From the NCBI RefSeq assembly GCF_009728935.1, contig NZ_CP034235.1, positions 900,501 through 964,500 of the forward strand: a DNA stretch of 64,000 bases. The letters are read 5' to 3'. The position numbers and the translations under genes are program-made. Below, piece after piece: positions 52,770-60,886 of this stretch; position 1 is the first letter of the stretch, and each line of letters opens with the position of its first letter. Source of the stretch: Paenibacillus psychroresistens. Its GTDB lineage: Bacteria > Bacillota > Bacilli > Paenibacillales > NBRC-103111. The notes under the pieces are model-generated. The model saw nothing but the letters and a program-made list of their open reading frames with translations. It ran no database searches and was not told where the DNA came from.

Positions 52770-54290
52770 TTGTTAAAAAGATTTATAACTATAGGAATCG
52801 CGTGTGCGTTAATTCTATCGCTAATGCCCGCTGCAGTTAGCGCTGCAAAAGGTACGGTACAGGTTAAGATAGCTAATTTTCCAGTGAAGGTAAATGGACA
52901 ATTGATTAACAATCGGCTAAGCAAGAATCCCTTTATAGTGTATAAGGATATAACCTACATTCCCATGAGCTGGGAGATGTTTACCGAGCTAGAGCTATCT
53001 GCTAATTGGAGTAAAGCAAAGGGCTTGCAGGTATACAGGGATAACCTTTACGGGGCCAAAGCTGCTTCAAAGAAGAAACCGTATCCGCAGAATCTGACAG
53101 TCAAAAACTCAACGAGCAGCGCCTATTCCGCCAAAATTTCCATAAACAAAATCGAAATTGCCAACGAAAAAATTAATAATGACAAGGAAACGTATCCGTT
53201 CTTGGAGTTTCGTAATGTAACGTATATGCCGCTTACTTGGAAATTTGTTCATACCAAGCTCTTGATGGATTTGCAATGGAATAAAACGGATGGCCTTTCC
53301 TTATGGGGCGGACAGGACAAAATATTGGGTGATATTATTTATGATGATGAGGAAGCTTTATACTTGAGCTCTAATATTGAGGTTAAAGGCCATTTAATAC
53401 TTAGAATTCCCAAATCATTTAAAACTCCTCCAAAATGGATCGAGAAGGAGCAGGTGAAGGTGCTTTTAGATGAAGTAGAACAATTAATGCAAGCTCCAGT
53501 GGACGGGGGGAAGCCAGGGGCTGTGGAGCTAGTGGGTAACATGCTCACTTACCAAGGTTTAGAACTCGGGACGATGCCAGCGAGTCAAAAATACGATGAG
53601 GAAGAGTATCCCCTTCAAATTGAAAGCATCCTCTATGATTTAGATGAAAAACGAAAAGTGCTATATGTTAAAACTTCTTATGCTATTCCGTTTGCACACA
53701 TAGGATTTGATCCAAATCAATACCATTTGTTTACTATAGTTGATGGAAAGGTTGAAAAAATTACAGATCAAACGTATCATTATTTGCCACCACGAGTTTT
53801 GAAGAATGCGGATGGAACCGTATGGATTGCACATGATCGTATAATGACCCCTTACGGAGGTTATATTCCTGGCACTGGCACGCTTTTAATTATGGATCTA
53901 GAGGGTATCGTACGTAATGCGAATGATGATTGGAATGAACAGGATGTCAGTCCAATTGGGCTCAATAATCCGAACTTGGATTCAAACCATATGGTTGTAC
54001 GCCTTTATGGAAAGCCAAAAAGGGATGTTAACAGCAATACGATATATGATTCTGGGTTTATAGAACCCTATCTCCCGGAGAAGGATGCATTATTTACAGT
54101 CGATACAGCATTAGGCTTAAAGAAGCTGATTAACTCGCCAGATTCCAAAGACGATCTTATGATGTATAAAGACAATCAGGGTGAAGTATATTCGATCAAC
54201 CTGTACAGCAATACATTGACTAATTGGACGAAGAATCAATTCAAGACATGGTCTGATGCTGAACTTGTAAAAAGCTTATCACTAAAATAG
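52770..54290 (+). CDS. Secreted stalk-domain protein, paralogue 2
   Basis: 506 residues, a tandem duplicate of the preceding gene. It has the same signal peptide pattern (MPAAVSAAKG), the same two stalk modules (NNRLSKNPFIVYKDITYIPM; FLEFRNVTYMPLTW), KNADGTVWIA, and the same C-terminal NLYSNTLTNWTKNQ. The middle region differs clearly, so the copies are not recent. The start is TTG at 52770, four bases after the upstream stop, with AAGGGGA about ten bases before it. Both are read from one promoter; role unknown. A strong hairpin follows. Confidence 0.7.
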   Translation: MLKRFITIGIACALILSLMPAAVSAAKGTVQVKIANFPVKVNGQLINNRLSKNPFIVYKDITYIPMSWEMFTELELSANWSKAKGLQVYRDNLYGAKAASKKKPYPQNLTVKNSTSSAYSAKISINKIEIANEKINNDKETYPFLEFRNVTYMPLTWKFVHTKLLMDLQWNKTDGLSLWGGQDKILGDIIYDDEEALYLSSNIEVKGHLILRIPKSFKTPPKWIEKEQVKVLLDEVEQLMQAPVDGGKPGAVELVGNMLTYQGLELGTMPASQKYDEEEYPLQIESILYDLDEKRKVLYVKTSYAIPFAHIGFDPNQYHLFTIVDGKVEKITDQTYHYLPPRVLKNADGTVWIAHDRIMTPYGGYIPGTGTLLIMDLEGIVRNANDDWNEQDVSPIGLNNPNLDSNHMVVRLYGKPKRDVNSNTIYDSGFIEPYLPEKDALFTVDTALGLKKLINSPDSKDDLMMYKDNQGEVYSINLYSNTLTNWTKNQFKTWSDAELVKSLSLK

Positions 54291-54296
54291 GAAACG

Positions 54297-54350
54297 AAAA
54301 AGCCTTCATCAACGATACATTATGCTGTATCGTTGATGAAGGCTTAAAAT
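54297..54350. terminator. Strong hairpin between convergent genes
   Basis: AAGCCTTCATCAACGATACA pairs perfectly with its complement (20 base pairs, six-base loop). On the minus strand TTTTTC follows, so it ends the zinc-ribbon gene; on the plus strand it closes paralogue 2. Confidence 0.85.
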
Positions 54351-54375
54351 TTAAATCGTGTGCACTTTATTCAAC

Positions 54376-54522
54376 TTATTCCATATTCAAAGGGTTACAA
54401 TAAGGGCAATTTACAACCTTGGTATGTATGACAGCTTTCAAGCTTAGTGTAATTTCCCCTTCACAGGTTGAACACTCGTATTTAATTAATTTGTCTACTC
54501 TTGTATCTTCTGCTGTCGTCAT
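54376..54522 (-). CDS. 48-residue zinc-ribbon protein under c-di-GMP riboswitch control
   Basis: A short gene with GGAGGGG before its ATG. The 48-residue product has two zinc pairs: C17-S-T-C20 and C39-P-Y-C42, about 18 residues apart, the spacing of a one-ion zinc ribbon. The N-terminal part (MTTAEDTRVDKLIKYE) is charged and has no signal peptide, so it is cytoplasmic. It is the only gene downstream of the c-di-GMP-I riboswitch at 54597-54690 and ends before the strong hairpin. Zinc ribbons of this size often bind nucleic acid or protein; the function is unknown. It is small enough to be left out of automatic annotation. Confidence 0.75.
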   Translation of the reverse strand: MTTAEDTRVDKLIKYECSTCEGEITLSLKAVIHTKVVNCPYCNPLNME

Positions 54523-54574
54523 TAAAACCCCTCCATTTTAGTGTATGCTGTTAACTATTAGCTCTGAATGAAAG

Positions 54575-54611
54575 CAAAAAAACAAGCCTCCGCAATCATT
54601 CGGTAGCTGGC
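54575..54611 (-). terminator. Expression-platform terminator of the c-di-GMP riboswitch
   Basis: Reading the minus strand, CCAGCTACCG pairs with CGGAGGCTTG (two mismatches) and is followed by TTTTTTT. The first arm is the 3' end of the aptamer, so aptamer folding and termination exclude each other. This implies an ON switch; that is inference. Confidence 0.6.
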
Positions 54612-54690
54612 AAGCATCATGCATGAATGCACTTTAGCCCCTAAAGCTTTGCGTCGCTGATTTTCATCAGTTTTGCCTTTATCGGGATCG
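54597..54690 (-). ncRNA. c-di-GMP-I (GEMM-I) riboswitch
   Basis: On the minus strand the conserved core reads GATAAAGGCAAAAC, then CTGAT-GAAA-ATCAG (P2 stem with the GAAA tetraloop), GACGCAAAGC, TTTAGGGGCTAAAG, and the 3' segment GATGCTTGCCAGCTACCGAA. The order and key stretches AAGGCAAA, GACGCAAAGC, and GCCAGNTACCG match the Firmicute form of RF01051. The ligand is cyclic di-GMP. Confidence 0.88.
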
Positions 54691-54727
54691 CAGAAACTTG
54701 TCGCTTTTTGGCGAATCGAATACTTTA

Positions 54728-54756
54728 ATAATAAGATGGAAAGTGGATTTTGTCTA
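54728..54756 (-). promoter_or_regulatory. Promoter of the riboswitch transcript
   Basis: On the minus strand TAGACA (54756-54751), 17 bases, then TATTAT (54733-54728), about 40 bases before the aptamer. TAGACA differs from TTGACA at one base and TATTAT from TATAAT at one. Confidence 0.6.
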
Positions 54757-54882
54757 CCGAATAATAATGGGAAAACACAGCTAGAATAACGACTTTGAGC
54801 TAGCAAGTTGCGAAAGTCAACTCTATAATATTAACTATATAGCCATTTACATAATATTTGAAACGACAAGGGAGATAAAACA

Positions 54883-55776
54883 ATGAATACCTTAAAGATA
54901 CCTTCCAAAATTGAAGGGCGCAATGTAATCAGCACTCTGGAAACTGTGAATGTAGAGACTGGCGAACGCAAAGCATTAGCTGAATTCGACTATCTTATAG
55001 AAGCGCCAAACTGGACAAGTGATGGTAAAAAACTGATTTATAATTGCTTGGGTCGTATCTATTCTTTCGATATTGGTACACTAGAAAGTACGGTTATCGA
55101 ATCTGGTTATGCTACACAATGCAATAATGATCATGTGCTTTCACCTGACAACTCACTTATCGCGGTAAGCCATCAAACCCAAGAGGATGGTCATTCCCGC
55201 ATTTGTATTTTCCCACTCAAGGGTGGCAATCCTGAGTTAATAACTCCAATAGGGCCAAGTTATTTGCATGGCTGGTCGCCAGATGGCAAGACTTTAGCCT
55301 ATTGTGCGGAGCGTAATGGCCAATATGATATCTTCACTATCCCGGTAATCGGCGGTGTTGAAACGCAGTTAACGGACTTACCTAATCTGGATGACGGGCC
55401 TGAATATTCTCCGGATGGCAAGCATATTTGGTTTAACTCTGCTCGTACAGGTCTTATGCAGGTTTGGCGGATGAATGCAGACGGCAGCGAGCAGACGCAG
55501 ATGTCATTTGATGAAAGCAACAGCTGGTTTCCACATGTGTCTCCCGATGCTAAATCCGTTGCCTATATCACTTATAGCAAGAGCGATGTTGCCCCAGGCG
55601 ATCATCCCGCAAACAAGAACGTCGAGCTTAGACTAATGTCCATTGATGGCGGCGAATATAAAACGTTGGTTAAGCTGTTTGGTGGGCAAGGCACGATCAA
55701 TGTTAATTCCTGGTCGCCTGATAGTAAAGAAATTGCGTTTGTAAGCTATCAATTGAAAGATTCGGAGAATGCATGA
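54883..55776 (+). CDS. TolB-like WD40/PD40 beta-propeller protein
   Basis: 297 residues without signal peptide. About five to six PD40 blades are visible from the repeated S(P)DGK pattern: [56 protein letters not shown] and [10 protein letters not shown]. Such propellers resemble the C-terminal domain of TolB but in Gram-positive bacteria are cytoplasmic or secreted binding proteins, sometimes with peptidase roles elsewhere. GGGAGA precedes the ATG; TATAAT at 54824-54829 is a likely -10. It lies 90 bases upstream of the RpiR regulator, with the palindrome at 55774-55788 overlapping its stop. Confidence 0.75.
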   Translation: MNTLKIPSKIEGRNVISTLETVNVETGERKALAEFDYLIEAPNWTSDGKKLIYNCLGRIYSFDIGTLESTVIESGYATQCNNDHVLSPDNSLIAVSHQTQEDGHSRICIFPLKGGNPELITPIGPSYLHGWSPDGKTLAYCAERNGQYDIFTIPVIGGVETQLTDLPNLDDGPEYSPDGKHIWFNSARTGLMQVWRMNADGSEQTQMSFDESNSWFPHVSPDAKSVAYITYSKSDVAPGDHPANKNVELRLMSIDGGEYKTLVKLFGGQGTINVNSWSPDSKEIAFVSYQLKDSENA

Positions 55777-55826
55777 AACAATGTTTCAAAATAATTGTTG
55801 TATTATGAAATAAATATGTTTATAAT
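55774..55826 (+). promoter_or_regulatory. RpiR-type palindrome and promoter of the MurNAc operon
   Basis: TGAAAC-AAT-GTTTCA (55774-55788) overlaps the stop of the propeller gene. A promoter with TTGTAT (55798-55803), 17 bases and TATAAT (55821-55826) follows. RpiR/MurR regulators bind palindromes of this TGAAA/TTTCA kind, so this is the likely autoregulatory site. Confidence 0.5.
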
Positions 55827-55875
55827 GAGCTTATGTAAGAGAAGCTCACAAACGAAAATGTAGAGGATGATTCTC

Positions 55876-56733
55876 TTGTTAAAGGGTGGGTTAGTAAGTA
55901 TAGAAGCGGCTATGGGCAGCTTAAAGCCTATGGAACGCAGGGTAGCTCAATATATTTTGGAGCATCCTGAAAAGGTAGTTGTCTTATCCGTACAAAAGCT
56001 GGCGGAGTACGCCAATGTGAGCGAAGCTACCATCGTAAGACTGTCGCGTTCGCTTCATTTTAAAGGTTTTCAGGAATTAAAGCTGCGAATTGCCGGTGAT
56101 TTAACTCAACTGTCGCTTCCAGCAGACTCCTATCAAGAAATACAAACAGACGGCTCCATTGAACAGTTAATTGAGTCAGTATCTAATAATAATATTGTTT
56201 CTATCCAAGATACCTTAACGGTACTATCTCCACAAAGCGTAGAGAAAGCTATTGCAGCTTTGAGCAACGCTAGAAAAATCGGGTTATTCGGTGTTGGCGC
56301 ATCTGGAGTGATCGCCGAGGATTTCAAACTAAAGCTGTCGCGGATTAATCGCTGGTGTGAAATTGGAACTGGTTTTGATGCACAAGCGACGATTGCAGCT
56401 AATCTGATTCCGGGTGATGTAGTTTTTGGAATTTCCTATACGGGACAAACGGAAGATATGATACGCTCTCTAGCTATCGCTAAAGAAAAGGGTGCATTTG
56501 TCATTACATTGACTCGTTTCGGAGCGAATCCGGTATCAGAGCTTGCTGATATCCAGTTGTTTACTAGCTCATTGGAGAAAAGCATCCGTAGTGGTGCCAT
56601 GGCCTCGCGGATTGCTCAGCTGAATGTGATCGATATTCTGTATGTTGGAATAGCCGGTCAGCATTATGAAGAAAGCATTCAATCATTGGAAATGACTCGA
56701 AAAGCAGTTAAGGCAGGGAAGCGTAATGGATAA
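55876..56733 (+). CDS. murR: MurR/RpiR family transcriptional regulator with SIS domain
   Basis: About 285 residues. The N-terminal RpiR helix-turn-helix (about 10-75; LKPMERRVAQYILEHPEKV, KLAEYANVSEATIVRLSRSL) is followed by a sugar-isomerase (SIS) domain (about 110-260; NARKIGLFGVGASGVIAEDF, GDVVFGISYTGQTEDMIR) that binds a phosphosugar. In MurR the ligand is MurNAc-6-phosphate. The TTG at 55876 is ten bases after TAGAGGA; ATG 55867 lies directly on it. Its end overlaps the next gene by eight bases. The operon content supports the MurR name, although the ligand itself is inferred. Confidence 0.78.
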   Translation: MLKGGLVSIEAAMGSLKPMERRVAQYILEHPEKVVVLSVQKLAEYANVSEATIVRLSRSLHFKGFQELKLRIAGDLTQLSLPADSYQEIQTDGSIEQLIESVSNNNIVSIQDTLTVLSPQSVEKAIAALSNARKIGLFGVGASGVIAEDFKLKLSRINRWCEIGTGFDAQATIAANLIPGDVVFGISYTGQTEDMIRSLAIAKEKGAFVITLTRFGANPVSELADIQLFTSSLEKSIRSGAMASRIAQLNVIDILYVGIAGQHYEESIQSLEMTRKAVKAGKRNG

Positions 56734-57742
56734 GGTAGACCGATTGGTGAAGAGCTGGATACAGGATAGGGAATTGCCAGGTGCTGTACTGGATATAACC
56801 CTAAACAATCGTTTTCGATTCAGTAAATCGTATGGATCGTATTCAGATGGAGCTAAGGAACATCCAATCCAGCTAGACACGCTTTTCGATATCGCATCTC
56901 TTACCAAGGTTACTGCAACACTCCCAGCTGTTTTAATTTTAGTGGCTGAGGGAAAACTATCCTTAGATGGTACTTTGCAAGAATATTTGCCAGAATTCCG
57001 CCATTCGCAAGTAACACTACGTCATTTATTGATGCATGCCTCTGGCTTGCCAGCGGATTTGCCGCTAATTCCGCGTAAGGGACAACGAGCTGATCTGATC
57101 GCCGAGATTCTAGCGCAGGAATTGAAATTTCTACCGGGTACGAGCAGCTTGTACAGCGATCTTGGCATGATCCTGCTGGGAAAAGTAATTGAGCGTGCTG
57201 CGCATGAACCGTTGGATCGTTTCGTTCGGCGGAATGTTTTCGATCCGCTCGGTATGTGCAGCACGCTATATACTCCTAACCTAGAGCTAAGAGAACGTAT
57301 CGCTGCTACAGAACATGTAGACGGAGCTTTCATTATAGGTGAGGTTCATGATGAGAAAAGCTTTCATCTTGGCTGTGTTTCCGGGAGCTCAGGGATTTTC
57401 GCTACAGCCGATGACCTGTCTCGATATGCGGCCATGTGGCTGCAGTCAGACAAGCAGGGAATCTTGTTACCTTCGCTAATGCGAGAAGCTATTACGCATC
57501 CGATTCGCGGGCGTGGTCTTGGCTGGGAGGTAAAGCATGATTCAGCTATCCTACCTAGCTGTGGTACAAGCTGGCCGGATGGAAGCTTTGGCCATACAGG
57601 CTTTACGGGTACAAGCTTATGGATCGAACCTAGTCTCGGTCTCAGTGTTGTGTTTCTAACCAATGCAGTTCATCTCGGACGGAACAATCGAATCCGCGAG
57701 CTGCGTCCAGTTTTGCATGAAGCGGTTATTTCCTCAATATGA
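56726..57742 (+). CDS. Class C beta-lactamase-like serine hydrolase of the MurNAc operon
   Basis: 338 residues. The three active-site motifs are intact: SLTK (58-61) with the Ser nucleophile and Lys, YSD (143-145) and HTG near residue 291 in FGHTGFTGT. The family includes esterases, peptidases and the B. subtilis AmiE/YbbE of its murQRP-amiE-nagZ-namZ cluster. Here there is no signal peptide, so it would act inside the cell, perhaps removing a peptide or ester from an imported muropeptide. That is inference. It overlaps the regulator gene and is 39 bases before the binding-protein gene. Confidence 0.75.
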   Translation: MDKVDRLVKSWIQDRELPGAVLDITLNNRFRFSKSYGSYSDGAKEHPIQLDTLFDIASLTKVTATLPAVLILVAEGKLSLDGTLQEYLPEFRHSQVTLRHLLMHASGLPADLPLIPRKGQRADLIAEILAQELKFLPGTSSLYSDLGMILLGKVIERAAHEPLDRFVRRNVFDPLGMCSTLYTPNLELRERIAATEHVDGAFIIGEVHDEKSFHLGCVSGSSGIFATADDLSRYAAMWLQSDKQGILLPSLMREAITHPIRGRGLGWEVKHDSAILPSCGTSWPDGSFGHTGFTGTSLWIEPSLGLSVVFLTNAVHLGRNNRIRELRPVLHEAVISSI

Positions 57743-57781
57743 GGTTTAACATAGAAACACACATCCAGGGGAGGATTTTAA

Positions 57782-59071
57782 ATGAAACGTTTATTTAGTG
57801 GAGCTTTAGTAACAATGGTAGTGGCATCATCCTTATTAGCAGCTTGTGGCAGCGATACTACAAAGACCGGTGATGCAAGCGCAGCACCAGCAACAGAGGC
57901 AGCACAAGAGGTAAGCTTAACAATGGGCAGCTGGCGTACAGAAGATACTGAGGCTTATAGCAAAATCATCGCAGAATTTAAGAAAAGCAATCCGAACATC
58001 AATATTCAATTTAATCCAGTTAAAAATACCGAGTACAACACAACACTTAACACTTCGTTGCAAAGCGGCAGTGGTCCAGATATTATTCATCTTCGTCCTT
58101 ATGCAGCAGGTGCAGCTTTAGCAGATGCCGGTTACTTGGAGCCTTTGGATACTTTGAAAGGTATGGACGTATTTACTAAGGACACTTTATTAGCAGCAAC
58201 AGGTACAGACGGTAAAGTATACGGCGTACCAACGGTATTCAGCTCCACGCAAGTATTTTATAACAAGCAGATTTTTGAAAAATATAAGCTGCAAGAACCC
58301 AAAACATGGGACGAGCTGTTAAAGATTGCCGATACACTAAAACAAAATAAAGTTACTCCATTAGCATTCGGTTCTAAAGAAGCTTGGATCCTTTCACTAA
58401 CTCAAGGTACACTTGCTCCTTCTGAATATGGCACGGATTTCATCAATAAAATTCTTTCAGGCGAAGCTACTTTCAAAAGCCCAGAATTCGTGAGTTCGAT
58501 TAAAATGCTGAAGGATTTAACACCTTATTTCCCAGATAATTATATTGGGCTTGGCATGGACGACATGAGAAACATGTTTGTTACCGAACAAGCAGCTATG
58601 ATGGTAATGGGAGATTGGGAATATGCAGTTATGAAAAAAACCAACCCAGACCTTCAAATGGATGTATTCCCAATTCCACCGAAAAAAGCGGATGGCAAAC
58701 CAACAGTTACAACTTGGGTAGATGGTTCATTTGCAGTAAATGCAAAATCAGCTCATAAGGCAGAGGCTCTTAAATTTATGGAGTTCTTAACTACCAAGGA
58801 ATTTGGTGCACTTGCTGTTAACGAGCTTCAAAAACCAAGCACTATCCCAGGTATCGTGGCGAATGATCCACTTGTAGCGAAAATTGCCAAGAATGCTGAT
58901 ACGATTTCAACTCCTTATGCTGCGGTTGTTTATTTCAACAAAGGTAACCCTACAACCAAAGCTGCATTGGAAAAGTCTATTCAAGGGATGTATTTGGATA
59001 AATTAACCCCAGAGCAGGTAGCAGAAGAAGTTCAGAAAAGTGCAGATACATGGTTCAAGTCTACAAAATAA
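57782..59071 (+). CDS. Family 1 extracellular sugar-binding lipoprotein
   Basis: 429 residues. The lipobox LLAAC (Cys at about 22) follows a typical signal. The mature part is an alpha/beta binding protein of the MalE type: MGSWRTEDTEAYSKIIAEFKKSNPNI and GSGPDIIHLRPYAAG in the first lobe, and WVDGSFAVNAKSAHKAEALKFMEFL in the second. GGGGAGG precedes the ATG. Being next to the MurR regulator, kinase and MurQ, it probably binds MurNAc, GlcNAc-MurNAc or a muropeptide. A 7-base-pair hairpin follows it. Confidence 0.85.
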   Translation: MKRLFSGALVTMVVASSLLAACGSDTTKTGDASAAPATEAAQEVSLTMGSWRTEDTEAYSKIIAEFKKSNPNINIQFNPVKNTEYNTTLNTSLQSGSGPDIIHLRPYAAGAALADAGYLEPLDTLKGMDVFTKDTLLAATGTDGKVYGVPTVFSSTQVFYNKQIFEKYKLQEPKTWDELLKIADTLKQNKVTPLAFGSKEAWILSLTQGTLAPSEYGTDFINKILSGEATFKSPEFVSSIKMLKDLTPYFPDNYIGLGMDDMRNMFVTEQAAMMVMGDWEYAVMKKTNPDLQMDVFPIPPKKADGKPTVTTWVDGSFAVNAKSAHKAEALKFMEFLTTKEFGALAVNELQKPSTIPGIVANDPLVAKIAKNADTISTPYAAVVYFNKGNPTTKAALEKSIQGMYLDKLTPEQVAEEVQKSADTWFKSTK

Positions 59072-59078
59072 ACAGTAA

Positions 59079-59100
59079 CAAGGTTCATTTGATAACCTTG
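59079..59100 (+). other. Intercistronic hairpin after the binding-protein gene
   Basis: CAAGGTT and AACCTTG enclose eight bases, without a T-run. Hairpins of this kind after a binding-protein gene often keep its message more abundant than that of the permeases. Confidence 0.5.
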
Positions 59101-59118
59101 AGATGAGGGTGTGGGGGC

Positions 59119-60045
59119 ATGAATAACTTGGCCAAATCGTCAGGGTGGAAAAAGGGATTGGTTCATCTATTCCCTGTTCCTGCCCTCGCAATTTATAGTT
59201 TGTTTTTGATTTATCCAATTCTTGCCGCTTTCGGCTATAGCTTTTATGATTGGAAGGGTCTTATCCGCGGTGACTTTATTGGGCTGGACAACTTTGTGAG
59301 CCTGTTTACCAAAGAACCGTTCAACCATTTATTCTGGAATGCGTTGCGTCACAATCTCTATTATTTAGCAGTTGAAATGGTTGTACAGAACACAATTGCT
59401 TTTATGCTCGCCTACTTTATTTACAGTAAGCTAAAGGGCTCAGGCTTTCTAAAAATAGCTTATTTTTTACCTCGGCTGCTCTCTGTTATTGTCGTCGGTT
59501 TTCTATGGAAGCTGATGTTGAATCCAAACAATGGCGTGATTAATGTGCTGCTGAAAAAGATTGGTCTCGTTTCTTGGGCTAAGCCTTGGTTGGGAGACAC
59601 GTCTACGGCACTCACCTCGATTACGTTGGTTAATAGCTGGTTTGGTGTAGGGTTTATCATGTTGATTTTCCTTGCAGGTCTTCAGTCCATTTCAACGGAG
59701 GTTATTGAAGCCGCGCGTTTGGACGGAGTAAAGGGATTGCGTATGGTCCGTTCTATTATTCTACCTATGATGAGCCAGTCGTTAATTATTATTGCAGTAT
59801 TTACGTTTATCCATGCATTCGAGGTTTTTGATTTAATCTATGCCATGGAAGGTTCGCAAGGAGAGCCTTACAGCTCCACGGACACGTTAGCCGTTTTCTT
59901 TTATCGCATTGCTTTTGGAGGCTCAGCTGGCGACTCGGTTGCATTGGGTCTTGGATCGGCACTTGCCGTTGTCCTATTCTTCATGATCGCAACAGTATCC
60001 GCATTGTTCCTGTACTTTACTAGAAAGCAATCGACGCAGAACTAA
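59119..60045 (+). CDS. ABC sugar permease, MalF/UgpA type
   Basis: 308 residues with six membrane helices. The EAA-loop stretch EAARLDGVKG is at about residues 195-204 (near 59707-59736) and touches the ATPase. The final helices match the ProW/MalF family. GAGGGTGTGGGGG precedes the ATG. It pairs with the MalG-type permease that begins 15 bases later. No ATPase gene is present in the locus, so a shared MsmX-type ATPase elsewhere is needed. Confidence 0.85.
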   Translation: MNNLAKSSGWKKGLVHLFPVPALAIYSLFLIYPILAAFGYSFYDWKGLIRGDFIGLDNFVSLFTKEPFNHLFWNALRHNLYYLAVEMVVQNTIAFMLAYFIYSKLKGSGFLKIAYFLPRLLSVIVVGFLWKLMLNPNNGVINVLLKKIGLVSWAKPWLGDTSTALTSITLVNSWFGVGFIMLIFLAGLQSISTEVIEAARLDGVKGLRMVRSIILPMMSQSLIIIAVFTFIHAFEVFDLIYAMEGSQGEPYSSTDTLAVFFYRIAFGGSAGDSVALGLGSALAVVLFFMIATVSALFLYFTRKQSTQN

Positions 60046-60060
60046 GAGAGGAGGCAGACT

Positions 60061-60885
60061 GTGAAAACAAACAAACCCATTATGGGGCTTCAATACTTTG
60101 TAGCGTACTTTGGAGCATTGGTCAGTTTGTATCCGATTTTTCTGATGCTGACCTCCTCACTAAAGACGAATATTCAGATTTTAAAAAGTCCATTGTCATT
60201 GCCGACTTCTTTATCGTTCGCATCTTATAGCAAGCTGCTCCATCAGATTTCGTTTGGAACCTATTTTTTGAACAGTACAGTAGTTAGTGTGGTTTCGGTA
60301 ACTTTGATTCTATTGTTTGGAGTCTTTGCATCCTTTTACATTGCCAGATTTCCTTTTCGATGGAACTCTGCGTTATTCTTCTTTTTTCTCTTGGGTATGA
60401 TGATTCCGATTAAGCTGGGAATTGTTCCGCTGTTTCTTTTAATGAAGCAGCTTGGTTTATTAGATAGTCTTTGGTCATTGATTAGTGTTTACACAGCTGT
60501 CGGATTGCCCTTGGCTATTTTAATACTAACAGGCTTTTTTCGGACACTTCCTAAAGAACTCGAAGAAGCAGCGCGTATTGATGGATCATCTGATTTTGGT
60601 GTTTTGTGGCATGTTTTACTGCCGTTAATTCGTCCGGCGCTTGGGACTGTAATGATAATGAATTTCCTTGCCTCATGGAATGATTTCTTTTTCCCTTTGA
60701 TTTTTATCCAGGATAATTTGAAAAAGACAATACCAGTTGGCATGCTGTCTTTGTTCGGAGAGTACTCCACTGATTTAAGTATGCTGTTCGCTGGATTGAC
60801 GTTGTCTTCCTTGCCGATGATCATTTTGTTTTTCTTCGCATCGAAGCAGTTTATGGATGGAATGACGGCAGGAGCGGTGAAGTAG
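60061..60885 (+). CDS. ABC sugar permease, MalG/UgpE type
   Basis: 274 residues with six helices. ELEEAARIDGSSD carries the EAA loop (about 60553-60594), and the C-terminal helix ends with FMDGMTAGAVK, usual for MalG types. The GTG start follows GAGGAGGC. It completes the importer with the preceding permease and the lipoprotein. The gene ends one base before the start of the kinase gene, so the kinase is tightly coupled. Confidence 0.85.
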   Translation: MKTNKPIMGLQYFVAYFGALVSLYPIFLMLTSSLKTNIQILKSPLSLPTSLSFASYSKLLHQISFGTYFLNSTVVSVVSVTLILLFGVFASFYIARFPFRWNSALFFFFLLGMMIPIKLGIVPLFLLMKQLGLLDSLWSLISVYTAVGLPLAILILTGFFRTLPKELEEAARIDGSSDFGVLWHVLLPLIRPALGTVMIMNFLASWNDFFFPLIFIQDNLKKTIPVGMLSLFGEYSTDLSMLFAGLTLSSLPMIILFFFASKQFMDGMTAGAVK

Positions 60886-60886
60886 C

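Noticed and set aside
54558..54806. 82-codon minus-strand frame
   Set aside because: It runs through the riboswitch aptamer and its promoter; the RNA structure explains the sequence.
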